From: Enoplolaimus lenunculus
Lineage: Eukaryota; Nematoda; Enoplea; Enoplida; Thoracostomopsidae
Length of the DNA stretch: 64,000 bases
Assembly (NCBI GenBank): GCA_030248215.1
Contig: JASANG010002845.1
Location: 310,001-374,000 of the forward strand
Direction: 5' to 3'
This document shows, piece after piece, positions 37,424 through 48,091 of the stretch; position 1 is the stretch's first letter, and every line of letters starts with the position of its first letter. Both the position numbers and the translations under genes were made by a program. A model generated the notes under the pieces. The model searched no databases and was not told where the DNA came from. It saw nothing but the letters and a program-made list of their open reading frames with translations.

Positions 37424-37951
37424 ATTTCTTACAACAGCTTCGCATTCCGGTTGTAAAGTTGGGCGGTCTTATGCACAATATAGGTGTTAAGCAACATTTA
37501 CCTTATCACGTCACTACTTCAACTACGTACTTGTGTTCCCTATTGTGTTGTTGTCGTGGCCGTCAGCGTCGTCCAGCAAAACAGTTCTAGATCAAGAAAT
37601 CGAGCGACCTCGACCGGTTTTCGCCATAGGTCCTCGGGTGTCAGCGTTGTGGGTTTTGCATTGCAGTTGAAGAAATGTATCGTGTTGTGTGGTGTAGATC
37701 CGCAGTTCGGACAGTTGTCTGGGATTGTTGCATCATTTTATGGGCTGTGACATGCGGATGCACGGAAACAAGTATTATCCTCATGCTGATGCTGTACATC
37801 GGTAAATCACTGCTGCATAGGCATTGCTTCATATGCAGCAACAGTATGCCTTACCCTCATCTTCACTAACGCCCCTGCGGTCCCACCGTGATCACCATGT
37901 AGTTATGCGGTCTTATGCGCAATGTAGTAAGTGCAAATTAGTTGAAACAAT

Positions 37952-38025
37952 TAATTACGGCTGGAGTCGAACCAGCGACCTTTGGCTAACCGGGCTACGC
38001 TCTTACCCCCTGAGCTATCACGACA
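37952..38025 (-). pseudogene. tRNA-like sequence with intact D and T arms (SINE head, family B)
   Basis: The minus strand has perfect box A (TAGCTCAGGGGG) and box B (GGTTCGACTCC). The T arm pairs fully (GCTGG with CCAGC), but the anticodon region (CCCGGTTAG) does not fold. The same head occurs, interrupted, at 48,092-49,115. Confidence 0.6.
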
Positions 38026-38084
38026 CTGCTTCAGCCACTAGTGCTCGGGATTCTGCATCCGTGAGGTTATTCTTAATTTCTTAA

Positions 38085-39010
38085 AGAGAAATAATCAAGC
38101 ACGGTTTTCTACCAACAAAAATCAACAGTGTCAGAATTGTTGGAATGTATTACATACTGGATGCAATGTCTTAATTATGGTAAAGCTGTAGATGTAGTAT
38201 TTGTAGACCTACAAAAAGCTTTCGATTCTGTAATACATAACAAGCTACATAAAAATGTTGAAATTTTTAGAAAAATTTTTGAGCAACCGTTACCAAAGAG
38301 TTAAAATAAACCAATCTGTAATTTAGTGCGACGTGTGGCAGTTTAATGTAAATGTCTCTAAATGTTCAGTACTCCAATTGTGTTTTCAGAAAAAAATGAC
38401 GATGCAATCTCTTATATTTTCGGAAATACCACAATCAAACTGGTTTCAGCTGTGAACGATTTAGGAATCATGATATCTGCTGACTTGTCTTTCTCTGATC
38501 ACTGCAGCAAAATAATAGCTAAAGCTTCGCAAACAATCGGGTTAATTATGCGTACTTTTACAAATAGAGAAATCAAATTTATGACCACTTTATTTATTTC
38601 TCAGGTTGGACCAATTTTGGAATATACAAGTGTTATTTGGTTTCCTTTGAAAATTCAAGATATCGATAAGATGAATTTTTCTTATATGCGCCGAGGGTGG
38701 GTACGAGAGGAAATAGTTATAAATTATATCCTAGATTAACACGAAACAGTAAAGTATTACAGTTAATTACTTTAAGGGTTATTAATTTTTGGAACAGCCT
38801 TCCTGAAGAAACTGTATGCACCTCTACTGTGAATACGTTTAGACACAGTCTATCAGCGAACAGTAATTTACTGGAAAGGTTTTTGAAGGGGCGGGCATTT
38901 AGAAACCAGTAGGTTTATAGCCCGCGGGTACTGCGTGGGTTAGCTGTATTAAGTTATGAATTTTTAATTATTAAATTATGATGGATATGTCCACGTTTCA
39001 ATAAATTTTG
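38085..39010 (+). mobile_element. Truncated non-LTR retrotransposon (LINE, CR1/L2/jockey-like reverse transcriptase)
   Basis: The plus strand encodes RT fragments: a KHGFLP..-like start, then YWMQCLNYGKAVDVVFVDLQ followed by KAFDSV (RT motif A). After a deletion that removes the YxDD motif come LGIMISADLSFSDH, QVGPILEYTSVIW and NFWNSLPEE, the typical C-terminal part of such LINE ORFs. At least two frame changes and a 5' truncation are evident. The 3' end is followed by short TTTTGTAA repeats near 39,000. It is a dead copy. Confidence 0.85.
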
Positions 39011-39789
39011 TAATTTTTGTAATTTTGTAATATGCGGTGTTTACCCGTGTACTGCGATATGTACTGCGCAGCTACTATGCAATGTGCATTCCGCGTTGAC
39101 TTCTAGGTTTGATATTCCTTCGGGTATTCATCGAGCAATAAAACCCGACAATTGTGTGTGCTATTTATTCGGGTACCTAACCTATCGTGAATATTCGACA
39201 CCGGGACTGTGCACATGAATGACAATCTATGCTTCACATACACTTACTGCGACGACCATACTATAAATCTTTTAACTTTCAATAACATATAAAAATAAAC
39301 AAACTCGTAGATGATCAGAATAAAGTGAAACTAACTAGTAGCAATAGCTAAGTAAATATCGTCTGTCCAGGTACGATCGACGGGCATCAAAACTTTGCTG
39401 GAAGCGCAAGTGCGGGACAAGTTTAAACTTCCAAAACTACAACGCTGCACTTTGTATAACATCTTTTAAAAAGTTTACATTTGTCTCCACGCATGCAGAT
39501 GCAAGTGTACATATAGTACAATACATCATAATATATCATTGTACATAACTGAGACGCATATTCTGATATGCCTACCAATTACCTGTGTCATCAAATGCCA
39601 CACACCACGGAATACTCTGCCATTGTACTTAACGTGTGACCAGACCATTGTAGAGGGTAGTAATAATGTTTAACTAGCCCCATGGAAACCTAAATTTCGG
39701 CTGTTAAAAGTACAGTTCATTTTGTCCTAAGACATCCACTGAATAAATTTTGCGAAAGAAGCAACAGCAATGCGAAGTGCATGTTTTTG

Positions 39790-40125
39790 CAAATCGGAGG
39801 TGAAAAATACTGGAGCCGGAGCAGGAGGTACACAAAACTTGCCGAAGGCGGAGCCGGAGGTTAGGCGAAATTTTAGGCAGTAAAAAATGATGGTTAATTA
39901 GTTAATTTTAGTCAATATCTGCAGTATGTTGTTAAATTGTTTAATTTTATACTAGTGTTCTGCGAAATTTCGGAAATTCTATCCTGAAAATTGTTTAAAG
40001 TAAAACGAAACGCGCTAAAAACAGATAAATTTTGCGAAATTATGCAAAATTTTACTACCGAAACTGCCAAAAAGTCTATCGTAGCCGGTGCGATTTCCTG
40101 CCGGAGCCGGAGCTGAGGCAGACTC
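39790..40125. mobile_element. Relative of the 10.4 kb CAGGG element, without nested MITE
   Basis: In reverse orientation it shares GGAGCCGGAGG, GCAGATATTGACTAAAATTA (complement), TGCGAAATTATGCAAAATTT and CCTGCCGGAGCCGGAG with 10,416-10,974. At 39,881-39,882 it has a single TA where the other copy carries the CACTGCAAAAA MITE. Confidence 0.7.
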
Positions 40126-42600
40126 TCCAGTGCAATTTGCACAAAATACTTGCAGCTGCAAGTATTTGTAAAGGTAGACCGCTTTCCATCTGAATCTCGA
40201 CGCAAATTTATATGAATAATTTACAGGCAACTGCAATAACTATTAAGCAGAAGCTATGAATTATCAGTTCAGCCAATGATGATGAAATAATTCCATTTGC
40301 AATGATATTCATACATTTGAATAATTTCTTGGCGTATGTTCAACTATGAATAATTTTCAGCGCTTTCATTCCGATGCACGATCTACCTATTTAGTGCTTA
40401 AAAATGTAAAAACTAATCGCGTATAAACATTGATGTAGACTGCGAAATATCGAACAAGTTTGATATTTGTATTATAATATCCAAGCTTCTTGAATAAATA
40501 CAAAAAAACCTGAATTAATTCAAGAAGCGCACAACAACACAGTATTCAATCAAATCAATCAAAATGCAGGTGTAAGAGATTCAAACGACTTGCAACTGCG
40601 TTCATACGGGTGAATTATATTCAGCAATATGAATTCCGGTGAATAGCAGCTGCAATAACTTCAAACCTGTTGTGTGACCAAATTTGCACATGCACGCAGC
40701 ATGTGTAAGTTTTTGTTGCAAAAACTTGCAGGTGTGAATTAGGGCTTATATGACTGAGGTTGTTTTCCGAATGAAAAATCGTTCTGAGCCAGCGTCATTG
40801 TAATAACTGACAGGTTGAAACTTCAAATTCTAATTATCATAATATTATATTCAACAGGACAACTTGGTTCTGTTTCCTCAGCTATGTAGACCTTTAGAAA
40901 CTAGCGATGGGTATCGGATAATTTTTTCATATCCGAATATCCGGATATCCGAAATTAAATTTTCTATTTCGGATATCCGAAACTCGATTTTTACGTTTTT
41001 TGGCTTTACAAACCAATTTTGTTTTTAAGCGCTTGTTTTAACTGTTTGCTCTTAAAGAAGTACTTAACATAAGTACAAATAGTTGTGGCTATTCGTTCGG
41101 TTTTTTGCAACATTTTCATTGACTAATAAATACTTGCATTGACCACCTGAAATTGAACAGATTTGGTTTGTCTCCGTCTTATTTAAACCACTGCAACTGC
41201 AACAGAGATTCTATCGAATGTTACCCATCCCCGAGCTATAACTTCTGAGATATAATGTAAAAACACGAAAGTTTTGTAACGTGGGGAATTCCTAAAGTTC
41301 TATAAATACCCCCTTTTGAAAAATCTAAAAATTGTGTATATCCCCTTGTAGTGGTTTTGCATTGTGTAATATGTAAACTGTCTGTGCATGTACTGTTCCT
41401 GGTTTATGTTGATGCGGGTAAGAGTGTGTGATGGAGGTGTGTAAAAAAGATAATATATATTTCTACAGGCCTGACATGCTTCAACGTTGTTGTGTCATTG
41501 GTATACGGGTTCTGCGCAAATTCTTTGCGACAAGCAGGATTTCTGGTTTTTTGTGCTGCTACTTTAGGATTGGAGTGGGAAATACGGTAATATGTTAGTA
41601 AAGACGTTGACTGTAGGATTTAAATTTATGGCATCCTTACGGATTATGATTGGGGTGTGTAGGTACTTATTTTTAACTGAAATAAATTTTTAATTTGAAT
41701 TCCACGATCCAGTAGCCTCCTAAGTAAAACTGAAAAGATGGTAATTCTGAGAATTGGAAGACCCGCGAAACAACCCTTGGAAGCCAAAACATGGTTTTAA
41801 TTAAATTTTTGTAATTTTTAAGTAAAAGTTTGTTTTGAAAATTACGGATTTTCGTCAAAATAGTGGATTTTTTTACTTTTTATGCGATTTGAAAGATCAA
41901 TTTTGTTTTTAAAATAAATTACTTGGGTCAAAACAACATACTTTAGATTTCTGAGCTATTTTAAAAGTTTAAATTTTCATCTAAAAACTAAATTTTTTAG
42001 ACAAAACAGCTTTTTGTTAGATTTTAACAAAATTTTTAAGTTGAAATTTGTAAGAAAAAACTGTCGTTAAGTAAAATTTATTAGTTTTCCAGAATTTTGG
42101 AGGAATGTTAATAATGTAATATAAAATTCTTAGAATTCAGCTAACCTTTCGGTTCACGAATATATAAGAGTAGAGCAGGTTAAGAGTGGGGCTCAGGGTT
42201 GTACGGGTGTGAGATGCTGTCCGATAGTTTAGCAACGTATTGTTATGTTTCCAACCAAGCAGCACGTATTTTTATTAAAGAATTAAATAAAAAAAGTTTT
42301 CAATTAACATCCAACAACAAGAATTATGCATAGCGCCCGCAAATTATTAAAAATTAGCCACATCACGATTAATTTCCCAAAATTCACCACAAATTTAGTT
42401 TAAATTTCCTGGTTTGTTCTTAAAATAATTAACACAGTTGTACTAGTAAAGTGCCCATATAGGCCTACCATAATCATCATTAGTTACAGTTAGCAAGATA
42501 CCATATGCTAAGAGTAGTTAAAGTAAACTGCGGGTCGTTGCCGCCGACCTAAGTCTTAGTCAACCATAAACAGTAAGAACAGTAAAAGTTAAGATCCTTT
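40126..42600. other. Gene-free AT-rich stretch
   Basis: No exon, RNA gene or element with clear ends was found. A short run of CGGATATCCGAA-type words occurs at 40,920-40,990. Confidence 0.5.
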
Positions 42601-42616
42601 CAACTAAACGAATCAA

Positions 42617-42684
42617 TGCTTCGACACAAAAACTGCTTCGACACAACAACTGCTTCGACACAAAAACTGCTTCGACACAAAAAC
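42617..42684. repeat. Four tandem 17-bp units
   Basis: TGCTTCGACACAAAAAC is repeated four times with one A-to-C difference in the second unit. Confidence 0.9.
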
Positions 42685-43055
42685 TGCTACTTTTCGCCAG
42701 GCGAACACCTTTTTATAGTCTCTTTTTGTCCTTGATTCTGGTTGACAAATGGGCTCATTAGCATAGCCTAAAATTTTAAAAATATGAATTTGTGTTATAT
42801 TTAAAATTTTAACGGAATTTTGTTTCGATAAAAGCTAAACTTTACGCTTGAATAATTTTGCTAGGCAATTTTCGCCAAAACAACTAACTTAATTTGGCCA
42901 ATTCTTAAGAAAATTTTAGTAAGTTTATAAAATTTAAACTTTATTTTTGTGGTATGCGGTTCTTAATGACTTTGTTTACATCGATTTTAGCACAATTTAT
43001 ACTTTTTGTGCTTTTGTCAGCATAAATTCCTCGAAATACTATTCAATTTTTAAAT

Positions 43056-43100
43056 AAAATTTACAAAATTTACAAAATTTACAAAATTTACAAAATTTAC
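43056..43100. repeat. Five tandem 9-bp units
   Basis: AAAATTTAC is repeated five times exactly, about 50 bp upstream of the hairpin cluster. Confidence 0.9.
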
Positions 43101-43151
43101 CGCCTCACCTTTCACAGCCAAGTTTTAGAAGGAAGTAAAACTCACCACTTT

Positions 43152-43283
43152 GTCAAAAACATTTTCGTTTTTGACCTTCAAAAACTAAAGGAAGAGTAAA
43201 GTGTGAACATCACACTTTACTCTTAATTACATCAAAAGTTTTTTTTTCAATTTCAAGTGCAAGTGCTCATCACTTGCACTTGA
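43152..43283. other. Cluster of three perfect hairpins
   Basis: Stem 1: GTCAAAAAC with a 6-nt loop (43,152-43,175). Stem 2: AAGAGTAAAGTGTGA with loop ACA (43,192-43,224, 15 perfect pairs). Stem 3: TCAAGTGCAAGTG with loop CTCAT (43,253-43,283, 13 perfect pairs). Stems 2 and 3 are each followed by TTACATCAAA and a T-rich run. Function is unknown. Confidence 0.75.
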
Positions 43284-43388
43284 TTGTTACATCAAAGTTT
43301 TGTTTAGTTTTAAGTTTTGTTTTTAGGTTGGGTTAAGTATTGTTTTTAACTTTTATTTTTAAGTTTTGTTTCTAATTATTGTTTTTTG

Positions 43389-43696
43389 ACAGAGTTTAAT
43401 TGAACTCGGGTCGGGAGGGTTCCCCCCAACCATGTTGCTCAAGAGTGAACGGTGTTCTCCGCGAGGGTAAACCCAGGTCTGCAATCAGACCCTGCTAGGT
43501 ACGGTAACTGTATGACGAACGCTCTGCAGTCGCGTTAACTGTATCTAGTTGGAGGCCACAGTACCTTCGGGGCTGGTCAATGGCTGACGACAGGTGTAGA
43601 TCTATCGGAATCTCTTGAGTAACTTTAAACTTGAAATTAACTTTTTTTTTGACCTGTTGGGCGTCTTAGTTATTTTGTCCTACAATTAAACTCTGT
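43389..43696. mobile_element. GC-rich element bounded by perfect 14-bp inverted repeats
   Basis: ACAGAGTTTAATTG at the left and its exact complement at the right enclose 280 bp that are clearly more GC-rich than the flanks. The interior has local hairpins (for example GGTCTG-CAAT-CAGACC at 43,476-43,491). It has no open frame of note. It could be a MITE or a mobile structured RNA; no target duplication is obvious. Confidence 0.5.
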
Positions 43697-44699
43697 TGTT
43701 TTCTGTTCCGTAACAGTATAGAGACGCGCGATTTTGGTTTTTGTTGAGCGTTTATAATCATTTACTTAGTTTGCACGGGAAGTGTTCAGATTAGTTAAGG
43801 CCTGCTGTGTGCGATAATTTTTGAGTTAGAGGTGTCAGCATTTTGACTGAAATCGTTGTGCAGTGGAATTTTTGTTGAAAATTGCGTTAAATATAAAGTG
43901 CATAGATTTTGAGAATTTGTGGTGTCGGACAAGAGGTCTGTTCGGGAATTTTGGTAGTTGTACTTGCGTATACAATAGAGCGCGAAGAGTTACTTCCGTA
44001 AGGAATCCGTAAATTATTCAATCATTTGTTTTGTTTTTAGCGACACTTAGAGAGTTTTAATAGGTTCGGTGCTGAAAGTGAGCACTAGTTCACATAAATT
44101 TCTCGTTGTGAATTGTAACTTTTGGAAATTTGTGGAGAATTTGTTGGTAAACAGTGGTTCATTTTTGTGCTAATTTGGAACATTTCTAGTATCGAAGTGG
44201 AATATGGGTGCCACGGGATAATTTTTGGTGCGATGTTAATGAGTCTACCCTGCAAAGGTGCCATAATCTTACATTTTATTTTATTTTGGGGCGTCAGTAG
44301 TACGTAGTGAATTTAGAGTTAGCACGATCTGTGCTATACTGAGTTTTCTGAATTGTGTACGGAGTCTATTTTGGGCGTGGGGATATCAACTTGATTTGAT
44401 TCAGAAGGCGTACCGTGTCATTTTTATTGTAAGAGAATTAGCCGTTTGTGTTTGCTTTGGTAACCTTCGAACTTAGTCAGGAAGTCATTCCCCGGAGTGC
44501 CGAACGATTTGAATTTCTGGGTTCGCTGTGTTACAGTTTTCTACCGTTCAGACTAAAAATTATTAAGTTTCTGTATTTTGGCATGTTTTAAAATCAAGAT
44601 ATTTAATCATCACGGAATAATCATGCAAATATTTTGGCCCAGAGTTGAATACTGAATTCTTTTCGTCAACTCCAGCTAATCCGGATATCCAGTGTCCAT

Positions 44700-45050
44700 C
44701 TATAATTTGTATGCCCCTTCTGACATGTGTACTCCTCCCCCTGCTAGGTGAGCTGGCTGTGGGCCTGAAGATGGTACATACTTGGCATGGGCTTTTTCAT
44801 TTGTGAGTATTTTGAGATGATTCCAATACTCGACGTTCTTCCTGCGCACGCCAGTGTATGAATCTACGAAGGGATGCGGATGATTAACAAACGCGTGATT
44901 GTACCCAAATCGTGCTTTCATGTTTGTTCTCCACCCACTTGTCAACATTGTTTTACGGACCCAGGATGCACCACGTCTCTTTTGGGCGCAGTCTGTAAGT
45001 GTCACGTCATTCGACCTCTTCCAAAACTGTACTCTTGGTGTTTTTTGCAC
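44700..45050 (-). pseudogene. Merlin/IS1595 (ISXO2-like) transposase C-terminal remnant
   Basis: The minus-strand frame of about 116 codons includes YNHAFVNHPHPFVDSYTGVR followed by RKNVEYWNHLK. This resembles the conserved block VNHS..FVDP.TG.HTN.IE..W..LK of ISXO2-like DDE transposases, used by Merlin DNA transposons in animals. No ATG opens the frame and the upstream catalytic domain is missing from the flank, so this is a remnant. The family call rests on motif recognition alone. Confidence 0.6.
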
Positions 45051-45232
45051 GAAACTTATACATTATGCAATATATACATTAACCTCCATAGAATTAAATG
45101 TTTCGCGGCAAACAAGCAACGTTACGTTACACAACACCACAAATATTGGTAACGTGAGCGGAAAGTGACAAACTAGGGGATAGAAAATCTGTTAAACAAG
45201 TTAGAGTGGAAACAATTGATATACCTTATTTC

Positions 45233-45417
45233 GGCCACTGTGGGTAGGAACGTTTTCTGTAATGTCTAGACTATTTTTTGCTTGGCTTTAGGCTTAGGCT
45301 TAGGGTTAGGCTTATGAATATGCTCATTGTTACGCTCAGGCTTAGGCTTAGGCTTTTAGGTTTATGCTTAGGAATATGCTTATAATACTGTTCCGCCCCT
45401 GTTGTGTACGTTGGCCC
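45233..45417. mobile_element. MITE with internal telomere-type hexamers, copy 6
   Basis: The left end GGCCACTGTGGGTAGGAACG is partly degraded; the right end is ACTGTTCCGCCCCTG plus TTGGCCC. It contains the longest hexamer blocks of the family (GGCTTTAGGCTTAGGCTTAG and a second run of three). Confidence 0.75.
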
Positions 45418-46100
45418 ATATTCCTTAGTCGATACAGAGTACAAGACGAGACGGTGCTTCGCAACGTGACTGTCCGGTACATTTCATAGCACTTTGATGT
45501 GGTTTTCACTTTGCATCGGAATTGTTGCCTGATATGAATGGTAAAAAATGATTTGAATTGTAGCGTAGAAAGAGATATAGCTAGTGCATTTTAAATTGGT
45601 GCATTAGAAACTAAGAACAAGGGCCTGTGTTTTTAAATGTGTGTAGCACCTATCACCAGTTGATGATAGGTCTTGTAACGTCTGAGCCAGTGCATGATGA
45701 GGTTTGAAATTCAGTAAATATTTCGCATATGATTTGCTCTATTTGTGAGCCAATTTTTAGATCCGCAATTGTAGAAGTTCGTCAGTTAGACAGCCTATCT
45801 CTAACTGGTGATAGATATTATTCTCATTTGCGAATACGGGCCAAGATCATACAGTCATCTCGACTTTGATGTTCTGACAGTGACATGGAGGTCACGCTGA
45901 GATTGCCGCTGTAAATAACAGACCCATACGTGCGTCGTAATCTACATTAGATACAAAAATTACATTGTTTTGTAGCTGGTTTCGCCCGCAATGTTTTTCA
46001 CTGATAATTTTGAAAACAATTTTACCTGCGGCGCTGCTAAAAGGTAGACATCAAAGTCAGATTTTCCATCCTGACCAGCTCAAAAGTAAAGCTACTACTA
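45418..46100. other. Gene-free stretch
   Basis: No exon was supported. An imperfect inverted word (TAGCACCTATCACCAGTTGATGATAGG) occurs at 45,646-45,672. Confidence 0.4.
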
Positions 46101-46860
46101 GCAACTGTCCAAGTCTTCATAAGTACATAAGCGCTAGATCAGAGGGATTCGCTTAGTGGTTCGTATCCCGCGCTTCATCACCAAAAAATGTATTGAGATT
46201 GTTACTGGGGATTTGATACAGAAACAGAGTAGAGCTTCTCGCTCGCTTCGCTCGCAAATACTTCAAAGCTCTGCTTTTAAATTAAGAATGCCTAAATCGC
46301 GTTCAAATCCACGTCGCTTTAGCTATTTTGTACGGACCGTACCAGTGTGGAACTCGCTTCCAAGTAATGTAGATGAGTTACCATTAATCAAATCTTCAAA
46401 TGATAATTTTAGCAATCTCTTAAGACACGCTAATATTGAGATTGTTACTGGGGATTTGATACAGAAACAGAGTAGAGCTTCTCGCTCGCTTCGCTCGCAA
46501 ATACTTCAAAGCTCTGCTTTTAAATTAAGAATGCCTAAATCGCGTTCAAATCCACGTCGCTTTAGCTATTTTGTACGGACCGTACCAGTGTGGAACTCGC
46601 TTCCAAGTAATGTAGATGAGTTACCATTAATCAAATCTTCAAATGATAATTTTAGCAATCTCTTAAGACACGCTAACTTAACCAGTTTTCTTTCGTTCGA
46701 CCGCAATCTTTAACATAAGATAAGGAAATATAAGTGAGGTTACCTACCCCCTTTTTGCTTAATTAGAGTTTATTCCTTTAAATATGCATTTCTACTGTGC
46801 GTAATAGTCTATGCGATATACATGTCTTGATGAATAAACTTTCATCTGTCTGTCTGTCTG
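46101..46860 (+). mobile_element. LINE 3' tail with a perfect 243-bp tandem duplication
   Basis: The plus frame reads ...KSRSNPRRFSYFVRTVPVW followed by NSLPSNV, the tail of LINE reverse-transcriptase ORFs (compare NFWNSLPEE at 38.8 kb). The segment 46,192-46,434 is repeated identically at 46,435-46,677 without frame loss, so the open frame spans both units. The rest of the LINE ORF is absent upstream. It ends in a short TGTC microsatellite near 46,845-46,859. Confidence 0.75.
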
Positions 46861-47130
46861 CAAATTTTGGCTTCGAGCCTTCGCTCACTGTTTCGACTCC
46901 TATTGCCTTGAAATATTTCATATTATACAAAAATTATTCCGTCACTAAGACTTCAAACTAAAGTTCTGTACAAGAGTAATAGACAATAGTATCAAGCTTT
47001 TCGCTCGCTTCGCTCGTGATATTTTTCACTTCGCTCGTGATATTTTTAAGTCGGGCTTTTGATAAGTTGGGTAGGGTGGGTACGACGGTTTTTAGTTCTA
47101 GTTAGCAGCTGAAATTGAGGGACTTTCCCA

Positions 47131-47196
47131 GGAGGTTTCGAATTCGGTCGACAGATTATCAGTCCAGCGCGCTATCTACTGAGCCACGCCGCCTCA
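47131..47196 (-). pseudogene. tRNA-like sequence (SINE head)
   Basis: Minus strand box A TGGCTCAGTAGATAG and a degraded box B (CGAATTCGAAACC). The upstream plus-strand GCAGCTGAA recalls the family A body. Confidence 0.45.
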
Positions 47197-47474
47197 CAAT
47201 CAACTTGTGAGTGTTTCTGTTTTTATGCCTTATAAGAACCTCAACGTACACTAGCATGACGTTTCATTTTGCCTCCATGCATCCGCATGTCACAGTGATC
47301 ATGTGGCGAATAATTCGGTCTGGTCCTGTTACCCAAATTGCCGAAAGTTTAAGGACCTAAGAGAGAACTCAGAAATTGGTCCCGGAGCCAACTAGCGGAG
47401 CTTTACCAACCTCATAAATCCAACCAAAAAATTAAGATCTATACTGATGAAGGATTAGTACTAGAGAAGCTTTT

Positions 47475-47670
47475 AACATCGGCCGCGTGGTACAGCGCCA
47501 ATTTCGGTGGGACCTTCACGTTAGAACTGCACGGTCGGAACGACCCCATTCTTCGAAGCACGGCAAAAATACATGTTTTTCTTTTTAATTTCTCCGAAAG
47601 ATATGACCACGCTGGGAATCGAACCTTAACCGATTCGCTTACAAGTCAGGCGTGCTGCCTATCACATCAG
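47475..47670 (-). mobile_element. tRNA-derived SINE, family C, copy 1
   Basis: The minus-strand head has box B (GGTTCGATTCCC) and a degraded box A; the tRNA-like part is about 47,602-47,670. The body contains GTCGTTCCGACCGTGCAGTT. It is a mirror copy of the element at 47,849-48,010. Confidence 0.65.
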
Positions 47671-47848
47671 CATATATCAGACCCATGGATTCAGAGAAGT
47701 TTGCTTCGTGGTCCGACCGACCGCCTAAGAAAGGCGAATGTTTATGTACGTGGTGTAGCAATTCTATGTGCGTAGTGTATGTGTAATGTAAGACACATAC
47801 ATACACGTGCACTGAACATATGATGGTACTGGAGAAAATTAAAATATC

Positions 47849-48010
47849 GGCCGTGTGGCGTAATGGCTAGCGGGATTGACTTGCGAGCGAGAGGTGAGAG
47901 GTCCTAGGTTCGATTCACCGCGTGGTCATATCTGTCGGAAAATTAACGAAAAAATGTATTTTTTGCAGTGCTTCAGAGAAAGGGGTCGTCTCGACCCTGC
48001 AGTTCTGAGA
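47849..48010 (+). mobile_element. tRNA-derived SINE, family C, copy 2
   Basis: The head has box A TGGCGTAATGGCTAG and box B GGTTCGATTCACC; its 5' and 3' ends pair as an acceptor stem with G-T pairs. The body has ATATCTGTCGGAAAATTAA and GTCGTCTCGACCCTGCAGTT, matching the inverted copy at 47.5 kb. The anticodon stem is unpaired, so it is not a working tRNA. Confidence 0.65.
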
Positions 48011-48091
48011 CAAACAAACAAAAACAGACAAACCAACGTGGTACACAGGTGAAAAATGCAAATAATAGCCGACAAACGTAGTTAAAGCAGT

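Noticed and set aside
37952-38025. A functional tRNA gene
   Set aside because: D and T arms are intact but the anticodon arm does not fold, and the same head occurs in a split SINE at 48.1/49.1 kb.
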